A DNA stretch of 64,000 nt. It comes from CAVUMR01 sp963742715 (GTDB lineage Bacteria; Actinomycetota; Actinomycetes; Mycobacteriales; Micromonosporaceae). Of this stretch, positions 44,086-51,954 are shown piece after piece. The notes beneath the pieces were generated by a model, which worked only from the letters and a program-made list of their open reading frames with translations, did not search any database and was not told where the DNA came from. The DNA lies in the NCBI GenBank assembly GCA_963742715.1, contig CAVUMR010000001.1, positions 124,001 to 188,000 of the forward strand, in the 5' to 3' direction. The first letter of the stretch is position 1; each line of letters starts with the position of its first letter. Made by a program: the position numbers and the translations under genes.

Positions 44086-45282
44086 CTAGTCCGCCGCCCG
44101 GAGTGCCAGTGCGGTGAACTCGGCCCGACCGCCGAAGAACAGGAAGTCCGAGGTCTGGGTGAAGGCCATCGCGATCAGTTTCCGGTGCGGATCGTTGAAC
44201 CAGACCGTGCCGTACCCGCCATCCCAGCCGTACCGCCCGGGAATCGCGGAAAACTGGTCCTGTGCAGGAGCAACGGCCATGCCGTACCCCCAGCCTTTGG
44301 GTTCGAGCAGCATGCCGGCCGTCTCTACCTGTACGGGCGTCAGGTGGTTGGTGGTCATCGCGTCGACCGACCCGCTCGACAACAGTCGCTCGCCCCGGTG
44401 GATGCCGCCGTCGAGCAGCAGTCGGGCGAAGACCAGATAGTCGTCGACCGTGGAGAGCAGGCCGCCGGCGCCGGACGGGAACGGCGGCGGGACGGTCCAC
44501 TCATTCGGCGTGGAGAGTGGCTGGAGCTTGACTTCCCGGGTCTCGAAGTCCGACATGTAGTAGCTCGGAATCCGGTCGACCCGCGACGGGTGGGTCCAGA
44601 AGCCGGTGTCCACCATGCCGAGCGGCTCGAACAGCCGGGACCGCAGTACGTCACCGAGTGGCGCGCCACCGGCCCGGGCCACCAGCACGCCGAGTACGAG
44701 CGCGCCGACGTTGTACTGCCAGCGCTCCCCCGGCTGGTACATCAGCGGCAGCGTGCCGAACAGCCTGATCCACTCGTCCGGCGGGTGCGGCGTACGGGGG
44801 TCCGGCTGCGCGAGTGCGAGGTCGAGCCCGTCGGCCGTGGTGACGATCGGGTACGGCGGGTTGAAGGTCGGTTCGGTGATGATGCCGAACCCCATCCGGA
44901 ACGTCAGCAGGTCCTCGACCGTGATGGGGCGACGCGCCGGCTCGGTCTCGTCCAGCGGCCCGTCCACCCGGGTCAGCACCCGTCGCTCGGCCAGTTCCGG
45001 CAACAGCCGGTCGACCGGCTCAGCCAGGTCGAGCGTGCCGTCTTCTACGAGCATCATCGTCACCGTGGCCAGGATCGGCTTGGTCAGCGACGCGACCCGG
45101 AACACGGTGTCCCGGCGCATCGGCACCGCGCCGTCGAAGGCGTACGAGCCGATCGTGTCGATGTGCACCTCGTCGCCGCGGGCGAGAACGGTCACCAGCC
45201 CGGGCAGTTCACCAGCGGCCACCCGCGCGGCCATCGCATCGTGCAGCCGACGGCGGCCCTCCACCGGGAGCGGTTCGGTCAT
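44086..45282 (-). CDS. Serine hydrolase (class C beta-lactamase/esterase-like)
   Basis: A 398-residue protein of the Pfam beta-lactamase family. The nucleophile motif is FRVASLTKPILATVTMM (SxxK), and the Tyr motif is RWQYNVGALVLG (YxN). There is no signal peptide, which argues for a cytosolic esterase or D-amino-peptidase-like enzyme more than for a resistance beta-lactamase. The length is normal. It is neighboured by VOC and a hypothetical membrane protein, all on the minus strand with no overlap. Confidence 0.82.
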   Translation of the reverse strand: MTEPLPVEGRRRLHDAMAARVAAGELPGLVTVLARGDEVHIDTIGSYAFDGAVPMRRDTVFRVASLTKPILATVTMMLVEDGTLDLAEPVDRLLPELAERRVLTRVDGPLDETEPARRPITVEDLLTFRMGFGIITEPTFNPPYPIVTTADGLDLALAQPDPRTPHPPDEWIRLFGTLPLMYQPGERWQYNVGALVLGVLVARAGGAPLGDVLRSRLFEPLGMVDTGFWTHPSRVDRIPSYYMSDFETREVKLQPLSTPNEWTVPPPFPSGAGGLLSTVDDYLVFARLLLDGGIHRGERLLSSGSVDAMTTNHLTPVQVETAGMLLEPKGWGYGMAVAPAQDQFSAIPGRYGWDGGYGTVWFNDPHRKLIAMAFTQTSDFLFFGGRAEFTALALRAAD

Positions 45283-45324
45283 GCGGGTAAGCCTGCGCCA
45301 TCCCCACCGCTGCGCGCGAGCCGA

Positions 45325-46236
45325 TCACGGCAAGCCGAGGCAGTCGCGGATCGCGTGCACCGCGGCGTCGGTCCCCCGCGATCCGTCCGGATGGAAGTGC
45401 CAACCGTCGCCGTCACGGGCAATGCTGACGAGCACCTCGACCCGGTCACCCGGTACGACCAACTCGAACCACTCCACACTGGCCAGCTCCGCGGTTTTGG
45501 CCTCGTGCGGCTTCACCGACGCCCAGTCGGCCCGCCGGAACTTGATCTCGGCAAGGTGATTCACCAGACCCACCGTTCTGACATCCGTGTACTGGAAGTC
45601 CCGGGTCGCTTCGCCGAAGCGCTTGCCGCTGACCGTTTCGACGTAGGTCTCGTAGACCGCCATGCATTTGGGCGTGAGATAGAAGATCGCGATCTGATAG
45701 ATCTGGCTGAACATGTTCCCTTCGCGCGACCCGTCGGTCTGCAGGACAAACTTGTACTTGGCCGGATCGGGAACCCCCACCAAAGCGAAGCTGACCTCGA
45801 ACGGGTTGATCGGGAAATGGAACTTGCGCATGCCCAACCGCGTCAGCTCGGCTATTTCCCCGTCCATCCAGTGCCGCATCACCGCGGCCGACGGCAACGA
45901 GTTGGAGATGACGACCCGCTCGAGGCGGGCGACCTGGACGGACCAGTCGTACAGGCCGGCCGCGACAATGAGAAGGCCCAGAATGAACAGACAGGCCAGC
46001 ATGCCCCAGACCCGCCTGGAGTCAATGAAGATACTGACCGGGATAAGGCTGACAACTCCGCCGCCGGCGGCGATGATCACCGATCTGGAGCCGTCCTGCA
46101 TCGTGGGGCTGACCACGAAATAGCCGCGCATTTGAGCATCCGCGGACCGCCACAGCGCTCTTAGCTCCCGCGCGAAATCCTCGACAATTTTCAGCGCGTC
46201 CGAAAACGCGTCGGTCATTCCACTGTTGGTTGTCAT
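45325..46236 (-). CDS. Hypothetical protein with two membrane helices
   Basis: A 303-residue protein. After a soluble N-terminal helix (SDALKIVEDFARELRALWRS) there are two adjacent hydrophobic helices (SVIIAAGGGVVSLIPVSIFI and VWGMLACLFILGLLIVAAGLY). A large soluble domain follows, with FPINPFEVSFALVGVPDPAKY and KFRRADWASVKPHEAKTAELASVEWFELVVPGD. Codon use is less GC-biased than in its neighbours. I do not recognise the family. Confidence 0.65.
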   Translation of the reverse strand: MTTNSGMTDAFSDALKIVEDFARELRALWRSADAQMRGYFVVSPTMQDGSRSVIIAAGGGVVSLIPVSIFIDSRRVWGMLACLFILGLLIVAAGLYDWSVQVARLERVVISNSLPSAAVMRHWMDGEIAELTRLGMRKFHFPINPFEVSFALVGVPDPAKYKFVLQTDGSREGNMFSQIYQIAIFYLTPKCMAVYETYVETVSGKRFGEATRDFQYTDVRTVGLVNHLAEIKFRRADWASVKPHEAKTAELASVEWFELVVPGDRVEVLVSIARDGDGWHFHPDGSRGTDAAVHAIRDCLGLP

Positions 46237-46721
46237 GGCCTCGCGCCATCCCGCCTCAACAAGCCGGCACTGGCAAGACCCTGCCGGAACGATGCCACTA
46301 AGCAGCTGCGCCAGGGTCCGCCGGCACCATGGGTTGCCCTGATGGCGCGTACGGAAGAACCCCGGCGGGGATAGCCTGCTCTCGGGGCGGGCAGGAGCGG
46401 TTGCGTCAACGGCGCTGACCGCGAAGGTCGAGTCGTGCCCGTAGTGGACACTCCTCGGCCCACATTCAAATTAATACAGTAATTCGGGATTGACGAGCCA
46501 TTGTCGGGAGCAGGACATGGCGATAGACCGCGTACCGACCCATCGCCCCATTCATTGAATTCAGGCCGCGCTCGATATCCAACAATGCATCTCGATAGAT
46601 GAGTATCGAGCCAGGCGGTTCGAACTGAAGCGGCCCGATCGTCCGCATGACACCGTCGCGGGGCGAACCACCGCCGAGAAAGCCGTCGCGGGACGACGGG
46701 CCTGTCCCTAACCTCCTGACG
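46237..46721. other. 485-bp intergenic region, AT-rich in the middle
   Basis: It lies between the divergent hypothetical membrane protein and an acetyltransferase. The stretch 46460-46620 is the most AT-rich part of the neighbourhood. A 60-codon minus-strand reading frame (46466-46648) exists but has no clear RBS, so I leave it uncalled. A promoter for one or both genes is likely. Confidence 0.4.
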
Positions 46722-47273
46722 ATGACGTCCGACTATGAGATCCGACCTGAGACGGCGCGCGATCACGGGGCTGTCCGCGACGTACACGCGAAGGCTTTTG
46801 ATGGTCCTGACCGGGTTCCCGGCCTGGTCGAGGCGCTCCGGTCGGCGCCGGCCCGACTGTCGCCAATCTCGCTGGTCGCGACCTTGGATGGCCAGGTCAT
46901 CGGGCATGTCCTACTCAGCGCATGCCGCCTCGACGCTCCGCCGCGGCTGGTCGACGTGTTCAGCCTGTCGCCGCTCGGCGTACACCCGGAGCATCAGAGG
47001 TCCGGGGTAGGTACGGCGCTGATCGCACGGGCGCTGGCCGCGGCCGACGAGCAGCGGGCGCCACTCGTCTTCGTGGAGGGATCGCCGGCCTACTACGGCA
47101 GGCGCGGCTTCGCGCACGCCAGCGTCGCCGGCTTCCGGCGCCCGTCACTGCGCATCCCGGACCCGGCGTTCCAGGTGGCGAAGCTGTCCGCGTACGAGCC
47201 GTGGATGACCGGATCGTTCGTCTACTCCGAGCCGTTCTGGGCGCTGGACTGTGTCGGGCTGCGCGATTCATGA
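46722..47273 (+). CDS. GNAT family N-acetyltransferase
   Basis: A 183-residue GNAT protein beginning MTSDYEIRPETARDHGAVRDVH, with the acetyl-CoA loop LSPLGVHPEHQRSGVGTALIARALAAADE and APLVFVEGSPAYYGRRGF. The last pattern is that of the YhbS-type subgroup of putative acetyltransferases. It is convergent with the WxL-like operon with only 6 bp between stops. Confidence 0.85.
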   Translation: MTSDYEIRPETARDHGAVRDVHAKAFDGPDRVPGLVEALRSAPARLSPISLVATLDGQVIGHVLLSACRLDAPPRLVDVFSLSPLGVHPEHQRSGVGTALIARALAAADEQRAPLVFVEGSPAYYGRRGFAHASVAGFRRPSLRIPDPAFQVAKLSAYEPWMTGSFVYSEPFWALDCVGLRDS

Positions 47274-47279
47274 CGAGCC

Positions 47280-48329
47280 TCACCACAGGCGCGGCTTGCG
47301 GCGGAACCGGAAGAACATCGCCGCGCTGCCGAGGACCAGGACGGCGACCAGCGCGACGACGGCCACGTACTCCCAGCCCGGTCGGGGTGCCCCGATGCTG
47401 ACCGGCGCGGCCGCGGCAGCGCCGGCAACGGGGAAGGTGATGGTCACGGTGACCTCGCGTTGGAGCAGTCCACTGCGCAGGGCGATCCGTGCCTTCCACG
47501 GGCCGTCCGGGAGCAGCGGGTCCAGCGCGATCCGCACCGGCTCCCGGTCGCCGGCTGCCAGGGTGGTGCCGAGGCTCGCGGGGAACGGGCCGGCGCTGAG
47601 CCCGCCCGGGCCGTCCGTCAGGCGCAGGGACCCGGTCATGTCCAAGGCCCGACCGCCGGTGTTGTGCACGGTCGCGACGACGGTGGGCCGGCCGTCCGCG
47701 GAGCGTTGCGACGTGAGCGAGTCGATCGCGAAGTTCGCCGCGGGCGGCCCGCCCTGCCCGACCGACAGGTAGAGGCGGATACCCACGCGATTGACCTGGA
47801 CGAGGCCCTGGCCGGGGTTCTTCGAGCGGTGTTCCGCCCACACCACGGCGTACTGCTCACCCGGGGCTGCGTCACGCGGAACCGTGACGGTCACCGTGGT
47901 CGTCAGCCGTCCGCCGGCCGGGAGGTCGACGGCGGCGGGGGACATCGAGGTCCACCGGGACAGCTCGTTGGGGGTGTCGCCGGCCGCGCCGACGAACGAA
48001 CCTTCCACGATGGTGGCCGCGGCGGCGTACAGCGCGACGTGGGCGGCTCCGGCGGTGGTGTTGCTGACCTCGATCCGGCGGTGGATGACCGTGCCCGGTG
48101 GGAGGTGATCCACGATGTAGAGGCGTGCTCGAGGGTCCTTGACCGCGGCGGAAGGCACGTCAACGAGGCGTATGCCGATGCCGCCGGCGGTCGGGACCGC
48201 ACGGGGGCCGTTCACGGCAGCCGCGGTCATCGGCGGTACGCCCGCGACAGCGCCGCTGAGCGCTGCCGCGACGAGAGCGGGCAGCACCCAGCGGATCGAC
48301 CGGACGATTCGTGATGACCGTGGTGCCAT
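47280..48329 (-). CDS. DUF916-like cell-surface protein with C-terminal membrane anchor
   Basis: A 349-residue exported protein. It has a signal-like N-terminus (RWVLPALVAAALSGAVAGV), a beta-sandwich with GTVIHRRIEVSNTTAGAAHVALYAAAATI as in DUF916-type WxL-interacting proteins, and a second Ig-like domain (VVATVHNTGGRALDMTGSLRL). The end is WEYVAVVALVAVLVLGSAAMFF followed by RFRRKPRLW, a helix with a basic stop-transfer tail. It starts 9 bp after the gene for the small beta-rich protein, so the pair is an operon. DUF916 proteins anchor WxL proteins to the cell wall in Firmicutes; the analogous role here is inference. Confidence 0.78.
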   Translation of the reverse strand: MAPRSSRIVRSIRWVLPALVAAALSGAVAGVPPMTAAAVNGPRAVPTAGGIGIRLVDVPSAAVKDPRARLYIVDHLPPGTVIHRRIEVSNTTAGAAHVALYAAAATIVEGSFVGAAGDTPNELSRWTSMSPAAVDLPAGGRLTTTVTVTVPRDAAPGEQYAVVWAEHRSKNPGQGLVQVNRVGIRLYLSVGQGGPPAANFAIDSLTSQRSADGRPTVVATVHNTGGRALDMTGSLRLTDGPGGLSAGPFPASLGTTLAAGDREPVRIALDPLLPDGPWKARIALRSGLLQREVTVTITFPVAGAAAAAPVSIGAPRPGWEYVAVVALVAVLVLGSAAMFFRFRRKPRLW

Positions 48330-48338
48330 CTGCCGTCC

Positions 48339-48872
48339 CTACGAAACGGAGTGGGTGATCGTTCCGGAGTAGGTCCCGGCAGCCATGCCCCCGGGGACGG
48401 TGATGACGATTGTCGGGTTCCAGGTCGCGGAGTTGTCCCCGGTGATCCCGCTGGCGGTAAGCGCGGCGACCGTCCCGGTCAGTACTGTCGGGTCATTTGC
48501 CGTGTAGGTCGCGGTGCCCACCTGCGTGATCGGTCCGACGACGTAGCCCACTGCCGCGGCGCCGATCGTCGGTCCCGCCGACGGGGTGAACGCGGTGGAG
48601 ATGACCGTGGCGACCCAACCGGCTCCTGCCGCCGCGCTGCGCGCGTCGTTGACCACGACCTGCCCCAGCGGGCCGCTGATGACTCCACCGCCGACGGTGT
48701 TGGACCGGGATCCGAGGCTGCCGGCACTCGTGGGCACGGTGATCGACAGCGATCCACCGGTCAGGGAAACGGTGGCGCCACTGGCTCCGGTCACGCCCGC
48801 CGAGGCTGGCATGGCGATGCCGACCGTGGCGATGGCCGCGGAGATTGCGACAAACAGGCTTCGTTTCAGCAA
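48339..48872 (-). CDS. Secreted WxL-domain-like protein
   Basis: A 177-residue protein with a TTG start (AAGGATCCACA upstream). The signal peptide is LKRSLFVAISAAIATVGIAMPASA. The mature part is low-complexity beta-strand sequence rich in Ala, Gly, Thr and Val (TVSLTGGSLSITVPTSAGSLGS at the start; NPTIVITVPGGMAAGTYSGTITHSVS at the end). The C-terminal pattern is close to WxL-like domains of actinobacteria. It is the first gene of a two-gene operon with the DUF916-like anchor. Confidence 0.75.
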   Translation of the reverse strand: MLKRSLFVAISAAIATVGIAMPASAGVTGASGATVSLTGGSLSITVPTSAGSLGSRSNTVGGGVISGPLGQVVVNDARSAAAGAGWVATVISTAFTPSAGPTIGAAAVGYVVGPITQVGTATYTANDPTVLTGTVAALTASGITGDNSATWNPTIVITVPGGMAAGTYSGTITHSVS

Positions 48873-49060
48873 TGTGGATCCTTAGCTCACGGGGGACGTT
48901 CGGCGCAGCCCGGGGTCGGGCCCTCTCGCCCTGTAGGTCGGCGCCCGGCGTCTCGACCTGACTGGAACGGGCCGGTGATGTGACGTTGGGTAGTTGAGAC
49001 ATCACTCATCGATAACCCCGTCCTGCTCCCAGGTCACGCCAGGCGCCCCGGCACGACTAC

Positions 49061-49090
49061 GGGGTGCGCATCCATCAGGATGCGCACCCC
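49061..49090 (-). terminator. Perfect 13-bp hairpin downstream of the secreted paralogue
   Basis: Arms GGGGTGCGCATCC (49061-49073) and GGATGCGCACCCC (49078-49090) with a 4-base loop. It lies 18 bp after the stop of the small secreted protein gene on the minus strand. Confidence 0.85.
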
Positions 49091-49108
49091 GCGGGTACGT
49101 GAACCGGA

Positions 49109-49414
49109 TCAGCAGTTGGTGTGCGAGGCGAGCACCCAACCGTCGCGGTCCGGGTGCTCGGCGCCGTGACCGTAGATCCACACCTGGTCGTCGATGCCGT
49201 AGGCCATCCCGCTCCAGCGGAAGCCACGGCCACCGCTCAGCGTGAACAGGTAGAACGAGCCGCCGCTTCCGTCGACGTTGGCGTACAACGGCGCGTTCTC
49301 CGTCGTCATGCACAGGATGCCGTCGTCGGCGGAGGCCGGGCCGGCGAGGCCGGCGACGAGCCCGCCGGTGGCGATCACCGTGGCAGCGGCGAGGGAGAGC
49401 AGCCTCTTCTTCAA
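49109..49414 (-). CDS. Small secreted protein, tandem paralogue A
   Basis: A 101-residue protein with a TTG start (GAAAGGG seven bases upstream). The signal peptide is KKRLLSLAAATVIATGGLVAGLAGPASA. The mature part, about 72 residues, contains one Cys near the start (ILCMTTENAPLYANVDG) and one as the last residue (SHTNC), with YLFTLSGGRGFRWSGMAYG and HGAEHPDRDGWVLASHT between. The Cys pair suggests one disulfide. It is about 60 percent identical by eye to the neighbour at 49572-49874. The fold looks SH3-like (variable followed by GHGAEHPDRDGWVLA), as in small actinobacterial exported proteins; function unknown. Confidence 0.82.
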   Translation of the reverse strand: MKKRLLSLAAATVIATGGLVAGLAGPASADDGILCMTTENAPLYANVDGSGGSFYLFTLSGGRGFRWSGMAYGIDDQVWIYGHGAEHPDRDGWVLASHTNC

Positions 49415-49477
49415 GATCAGACCCTTTCATCGGTACGGGATGAGCCGCGGCCGCAGTCGGCCGGAGCCAGCGCGACC

Positions 49478-49522
49478 ATGCTAGGAATCGAAGGCGTCCG
49501 ACCGCGATGGGAACGGTTTCCC
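49478..49522 (-). promoter_or_regulatory. Promoter of paralogue A: TAGCAT -10 and GGGAA-N4-TTCCC palindrome
   Basis: On the minus strand a TAGCAT element (49483-49478) lies 25 bp from the palindrome GGGAAACCGTTCCC (49522-49509). The same arrangement with the same spacing precedes paralogue B, so this is a conserved regulatory unit. Confidence 0.5.
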
Positions 49523-49571
49523 AAGCCGGGTTCGCCTTCCGCGACCCGTGCCGTCGACGGCGCGAGCTGAC

Positions 49572-49874
49572 CTAGCAGCTGGTGTGCGAGGCGAGCACCC
49601 AGCCCTCCCGGTCCGGGTGCTCGGCGCCGTGGCCGTGGATCCAGGTGCGGTTCTCAAAGCTGATACCCCGGCCGTCCCACCGGAAGCCGCGGTTAGGGCT
49701 CAACGTGAACAGGTAGCCCTGCCCGCTGCCGTACGCGTCCACCGAGGTGTACAGCGGCGCGTTCTCGACGGTCATGCACAGGAAGTCGGCCGAGGCCGGG
49801 CTGGCCACACCGGCGACGACACCACCGGTAGCGATCATGGTCGCCGCGGCGAGGGAGAGCAGCCTCTTCTTCAA
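49572..49874 (-). CDS. Small secreted protein, tandem paralogue B
   Basis: A 100-residue protein, TTG start, with the same signal peptide (KKRLLSLAAATMIATGGVVAGVASPASA), the same early Cys (FLCMTVENAPLYTSVDA) and a C-terminal Cys (SHTSC). The centre GYLFTLSPNRGFRWDGRG and HGHGAEHPDREGWVLAS match paralogue A. The leader region, including the RBS, is nearly identical to that of paralogue A, so the duplication is recent. The two are separately promoted. Confidence 0.82.
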   Translation of the reverse strand: MKKRLLSLAAATMIATGGVVAGVASPASADFLCMTVENAPLYTSVDAYGSGQGYLFTLSPNRGFRWDGRGISFENRTWIHGHGAEHPDREGWVLASHTSC

Positions 49875-49940
49875 GATCAGACCCTTTCATCGGTACGGGG
49901 TGGAGGGGCGGCCACGGGTCGGCCCGAAGCCAGCGCGACC

Positions 49941-49985
49941 ATGCTACGAATCGACCGGTCGCGACGGAAATGGGAACGGCTCCCC
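49941..49985 (-). promoter_or_regulatory. Promoter of paralogue B: TAGCAT -10 and palindrome
   Basis: TAGCAT (49946-49941) and the palindrome variant GGGGAGCCGTTCCC (49985-49972), with the same 25-bp spacing as in front of paralogue A. The -35 hexamer region is not conserved, so the palindrome may be an activator site. Confidence 0.5.
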
Positions 49986-50150
49986 AGCCGGACCTGGGAG
50001 AAGACCACGATGGTGTACCGGCCGGAGCCGCCCCAGCCGCGCCCCAGCGGACGCCGTGCCACGTCACGTGGCCAGCAGCCCGTCCCCGCGTGACGTGGGC
50101 GGTACAGAGCGGCTGGTGGAAGTACCTATGACCGGGGCCTCGACCAACGG

Positions 50151-50885
50151 TTAGGGCTGGAACAGTTTCCAGTGCCCCTCGGAGACGACCTGGGCGGTGC
50201 CGTCGACCACCCTGACGGCGGTGTCATCGTCGATCGCGTACGTCGGCGCGGGGATCCGTGCCGCCCACCTCTCCGCGTTGGCCGAGGAAGCGTCGGGGTG
50301 GTCCGCGTGGTCCAGGTGCGGGATCACCGCGAAGTCGACGAGTCCCGCTCCCTGTCCCGTGACCAGCGTTCTGTTGACGTCACCCTGGGGCGTGGCGAAG
50401 ACGACGTCCTCCGACTGCAGCGGTCCATCGTTCCCGCGGGGCGGTTCGGTGTAGGTCTCGACGAAGGTGGAGGTGGCAGCGATGCTCCCGGCGCTCACCC
50501 CCACGTAGACCGCCTCGGAGCGCAGCATCGGCAGGAGATCGGTCAAGCCGGAGCGCCGCATCCAGTTGGCGAGAAACAGAGGGTCGCCACCCCCGACCAG
50601 CAGTGCGTCGGCGTCCCGGACCGTTGGCACCCAAGCGGCCTCCTCGATGCTCGGCAGCACCGACAGCTCCAGGACCCCCAACGATTTCCAACCCAGGTCA
50701 CACAACGGCGAGGGGCTCCTGCCGCTCATCGCTCGCGACGCCAGGTACTGCCCGCCGGGGAAGGGATAGATGGCGGTGGGGATGAAGAGGGCGTTGGACT
50801 CGGCGATCGGTTTGCCCAGCAGGTCAACCAGCGCGTCGCGGATGCTGCTGTTCCTGATCCCGGACGAGGTGAGGAGAACTCTCAT
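50151..50885 (-). CDS. Peptidase E-like (S51) serine peptidase
   Basis: A 244-residue protein with ATG after GGGCAGGGAC. The catalytic Ser is in YVGVSAGSIAATSTF, the nucleophile-elbow of S51 aspartyl dipeptidases, and VIPHLDHADHPD carries the His region. ALLVGGGDPLFLANWMRRSG is the family loop before the nucleophile. PepE cleaves Asp-X dipeptides; a related cyanophycinase-like role is less likely because of the short length. It stands alone. Confidence 0.85.
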   Translation of the reverse strand: MRVLLTSSGIRNSSIRDALVDLLGKPIAESNALFIPTAIYPFPGGQYLASRAMSGRSPSPLCDLGWKSLGVLELSVLPSIEEAAWVPTVRDADALLVGGGDPLFLANWMRRSGLTDLLPMLRSEAVYVGVSAGSIAATSTFVETYTEPPRGNDGPLQSEDVVFATPQGDVNRTLVTGQGAGLVDFAVIPHLDHADHPDASSANAERWAARIPAPTYAIDDDTAVRVVDGTAQVVSEGHWKLFQP

Positions 50886-51031
50886 GTCCCTGCCCTTCCT
50901 GAACCGCAGCCTCGTGATGCCTGAATTGCCTGGTGCGGGGCGCCCCCTGGGTCCCCGAAACCCGCACCGTCAGGGAACTGCATTGAACACCAGTCGCCCC
51001 TGGACATCACCCATCCCTCAGCCGCCACCCA

Positions 51032-51066
51032 ACCTATTGACAATCGATAGGTACCTAGCGAAGATC
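51032..51066 (+). promoter_or_regulatory. Promoter/operator of the DUF2975-HTH operon
   Basis: A TTGACA -35 at 51037-51042 sits inside the inverted repeat ACCTAT-N9-ATAGGT (51032-51052). A weak -10 (GAAGAT, 51060-51065) would put the start of transcription at or next to the GTG at 51072, a leaderless mRNA. The HTH protein of the operon is a natural candidate to bind the repeat. Confidence 0.45.
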
Positions 51067-51071
51067 GATGC

Positions 51072-51551
51072 GTGACCATCGAGCATCGGGCGGTAGCCCC
51101 TCTCAGAGTCTTCCTGGTGTTGCTGTTCGGAGTCCTGGTCGTGTTCCAGACCGTCTCGCTGCCCGGACAGTTCGCCTACATGGCTGAGGAGTCCCCCGAC
51201 CTCGCGTACCTGCGGTGGCCGTTGACTGCCGTGTCGGTGTTCTGGGTGCTGTGCGTCCAGTTGGTGATCGTGGCCACCTGGAAGCTGCTGACCATGGTCA
51301 AGAACGACCGCATCTTCACCGACGCCTCACTGGCGTGGGTGGACGCGATCCTCTGGGCCATCGCCGCCGCGTGGGTGGCGCTCCTCGGCGTACTGCTCTA
51401 CGTCGGCTTGACCTGGGACGACCCCGGGCTACCGCTGCTGCTGTTCCTGATGTCGATCGGCGTCGCGGTGCTGGGGCTGTTGATGGTGGTGATGCGCGCG
51501 TTGCTGCGGCAGGCCACCGCGCTGCGTACCGACCTGGAAACGGTCATCTGA
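51072..51551 (+). CDS. DUF2975 family membrane protein
   Basis: A 159-residue protein with four hydrophobic helices (LRVFLVLLFGVLVVFQTVSL; LRWPLTAVSVFWVLCVQLVIVATW; AILWAIAAAWVALLGVLLYVGL; LLLFLMSIGVAVLGLLMVVM). Between helices is NDRIFTDASLAWVDAI, a DUF2975 hallmark. The GTG start has no RBS and may be leaderless. Its stop overlaps the ATG of the HTH gene (TGATG). In this family the membrane protein and the regulator form a conserved pair of unknown function. Confidence 0.85.
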   Translation: MTIEHRAVAPLRVFLVLLFGVLVVFQTVSLPGQFAYMAEESPDLAYLRWPLTAVSVFWVLCVQLVIVATWKLLTMVKNDRIFTDASLAWVDAILWAIAAAWVALLGVLLYVGLTWDDPGLPLLLFLMSIGVAVLGLLMVVMRALLRQATALRTDLETVI

Positions 51552-51757
51552 TGCCCATCGTGGTGCGCATCGACGTCGAGCTGGCCAAACGCAAGATGAG
51601 CGTCGGTGAATTCGCCGAGCGGGTCGGGCTCACGCCGGCGAACGTCGCGGTGCTGAAGAACGGTCGCGCCAAAGCTGTACGTTTCAGCACCCTCGAAGCC
51701 ATGTGCCGGGTGCTCGGCTGCCAGCCCGGTGACCTGCTCGAGTGGGTCGAGGAATGA
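51551..51757 (+). CDS. YozG-like Cro/C1-type HTH transcriptional regulator
   Basis: A 68-residue single-domain HTH_3/YozG protein: MPIVVRIDVELAKRKMSVGEFAERVGLTPANVAVLKNGRAKAVRFSTLEAMCRVLGCQPGDLLEW. It is translationally coupled to the DUF2975 gene. It probably represses its own operon through the inverted repeat upstream of the DUF2975 gene. Confidence 0.9.
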   Translation: MPIVVRIDVELAKRKMSVGEFAERVGLTPANVAVLKNGRAKAVRFSTLEAMCRVLGCQPGDLLEWVEE

Positions 51758-51792
51758 AACTGCGGCGGATTCAGCCTCTGACAAGGAGACCC

Positions 51793-51954
51793 ATGAAGTA
51801 CTTCCTCGCCATCCTCGTCGCCGCGATCGGCATTTTCGGCATCGTGTACGGCGGAGCCGATGACTCGCCGGGTGCCCAGCTCATCGGTCTCGTACTCGTC
51901 GTCGGCGCAGTCGTATTCGTTGTGCGGACCGCGTTACGCAACCGGCGGCGGTAG
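51793..51954 (+). CDS. Small two-helix membrane protein
   Basis: A 53-residue protein with ATG after a perfect AAGGAG. Sequence: MKYFLAILVAAIGIFGIVYGG, a short acidic turn, then LIGLVLVVGAVVFVVRTALRNRRR. It has two hydrophobic helices and a basic tail. It follows the HTH gene by 35 bp and likely belongs to the same operon. Its last 21 bases overlap the end of the convergent C69 peptidase gene. Confidence 0.75.
   Translation: MKYFLAILVAAIGIFGIVYGGADDSPGAQLIGLVLVVGAVVFVVRTALRNRRR

Noticed and set aside
44086..45282. Beta-lactam resistance gene
   Set aside because: SxxK and YxN motifs fit many esterases, there is no signal peptide and no resistance context.
46466..46648. A 60-codon minus-strand ORF in the AT-rich gap
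   Set aside because: No RBS, no recognisable domain, and it overlaps the region likely to hold promoters; it could be real, but evidence is insufficient.
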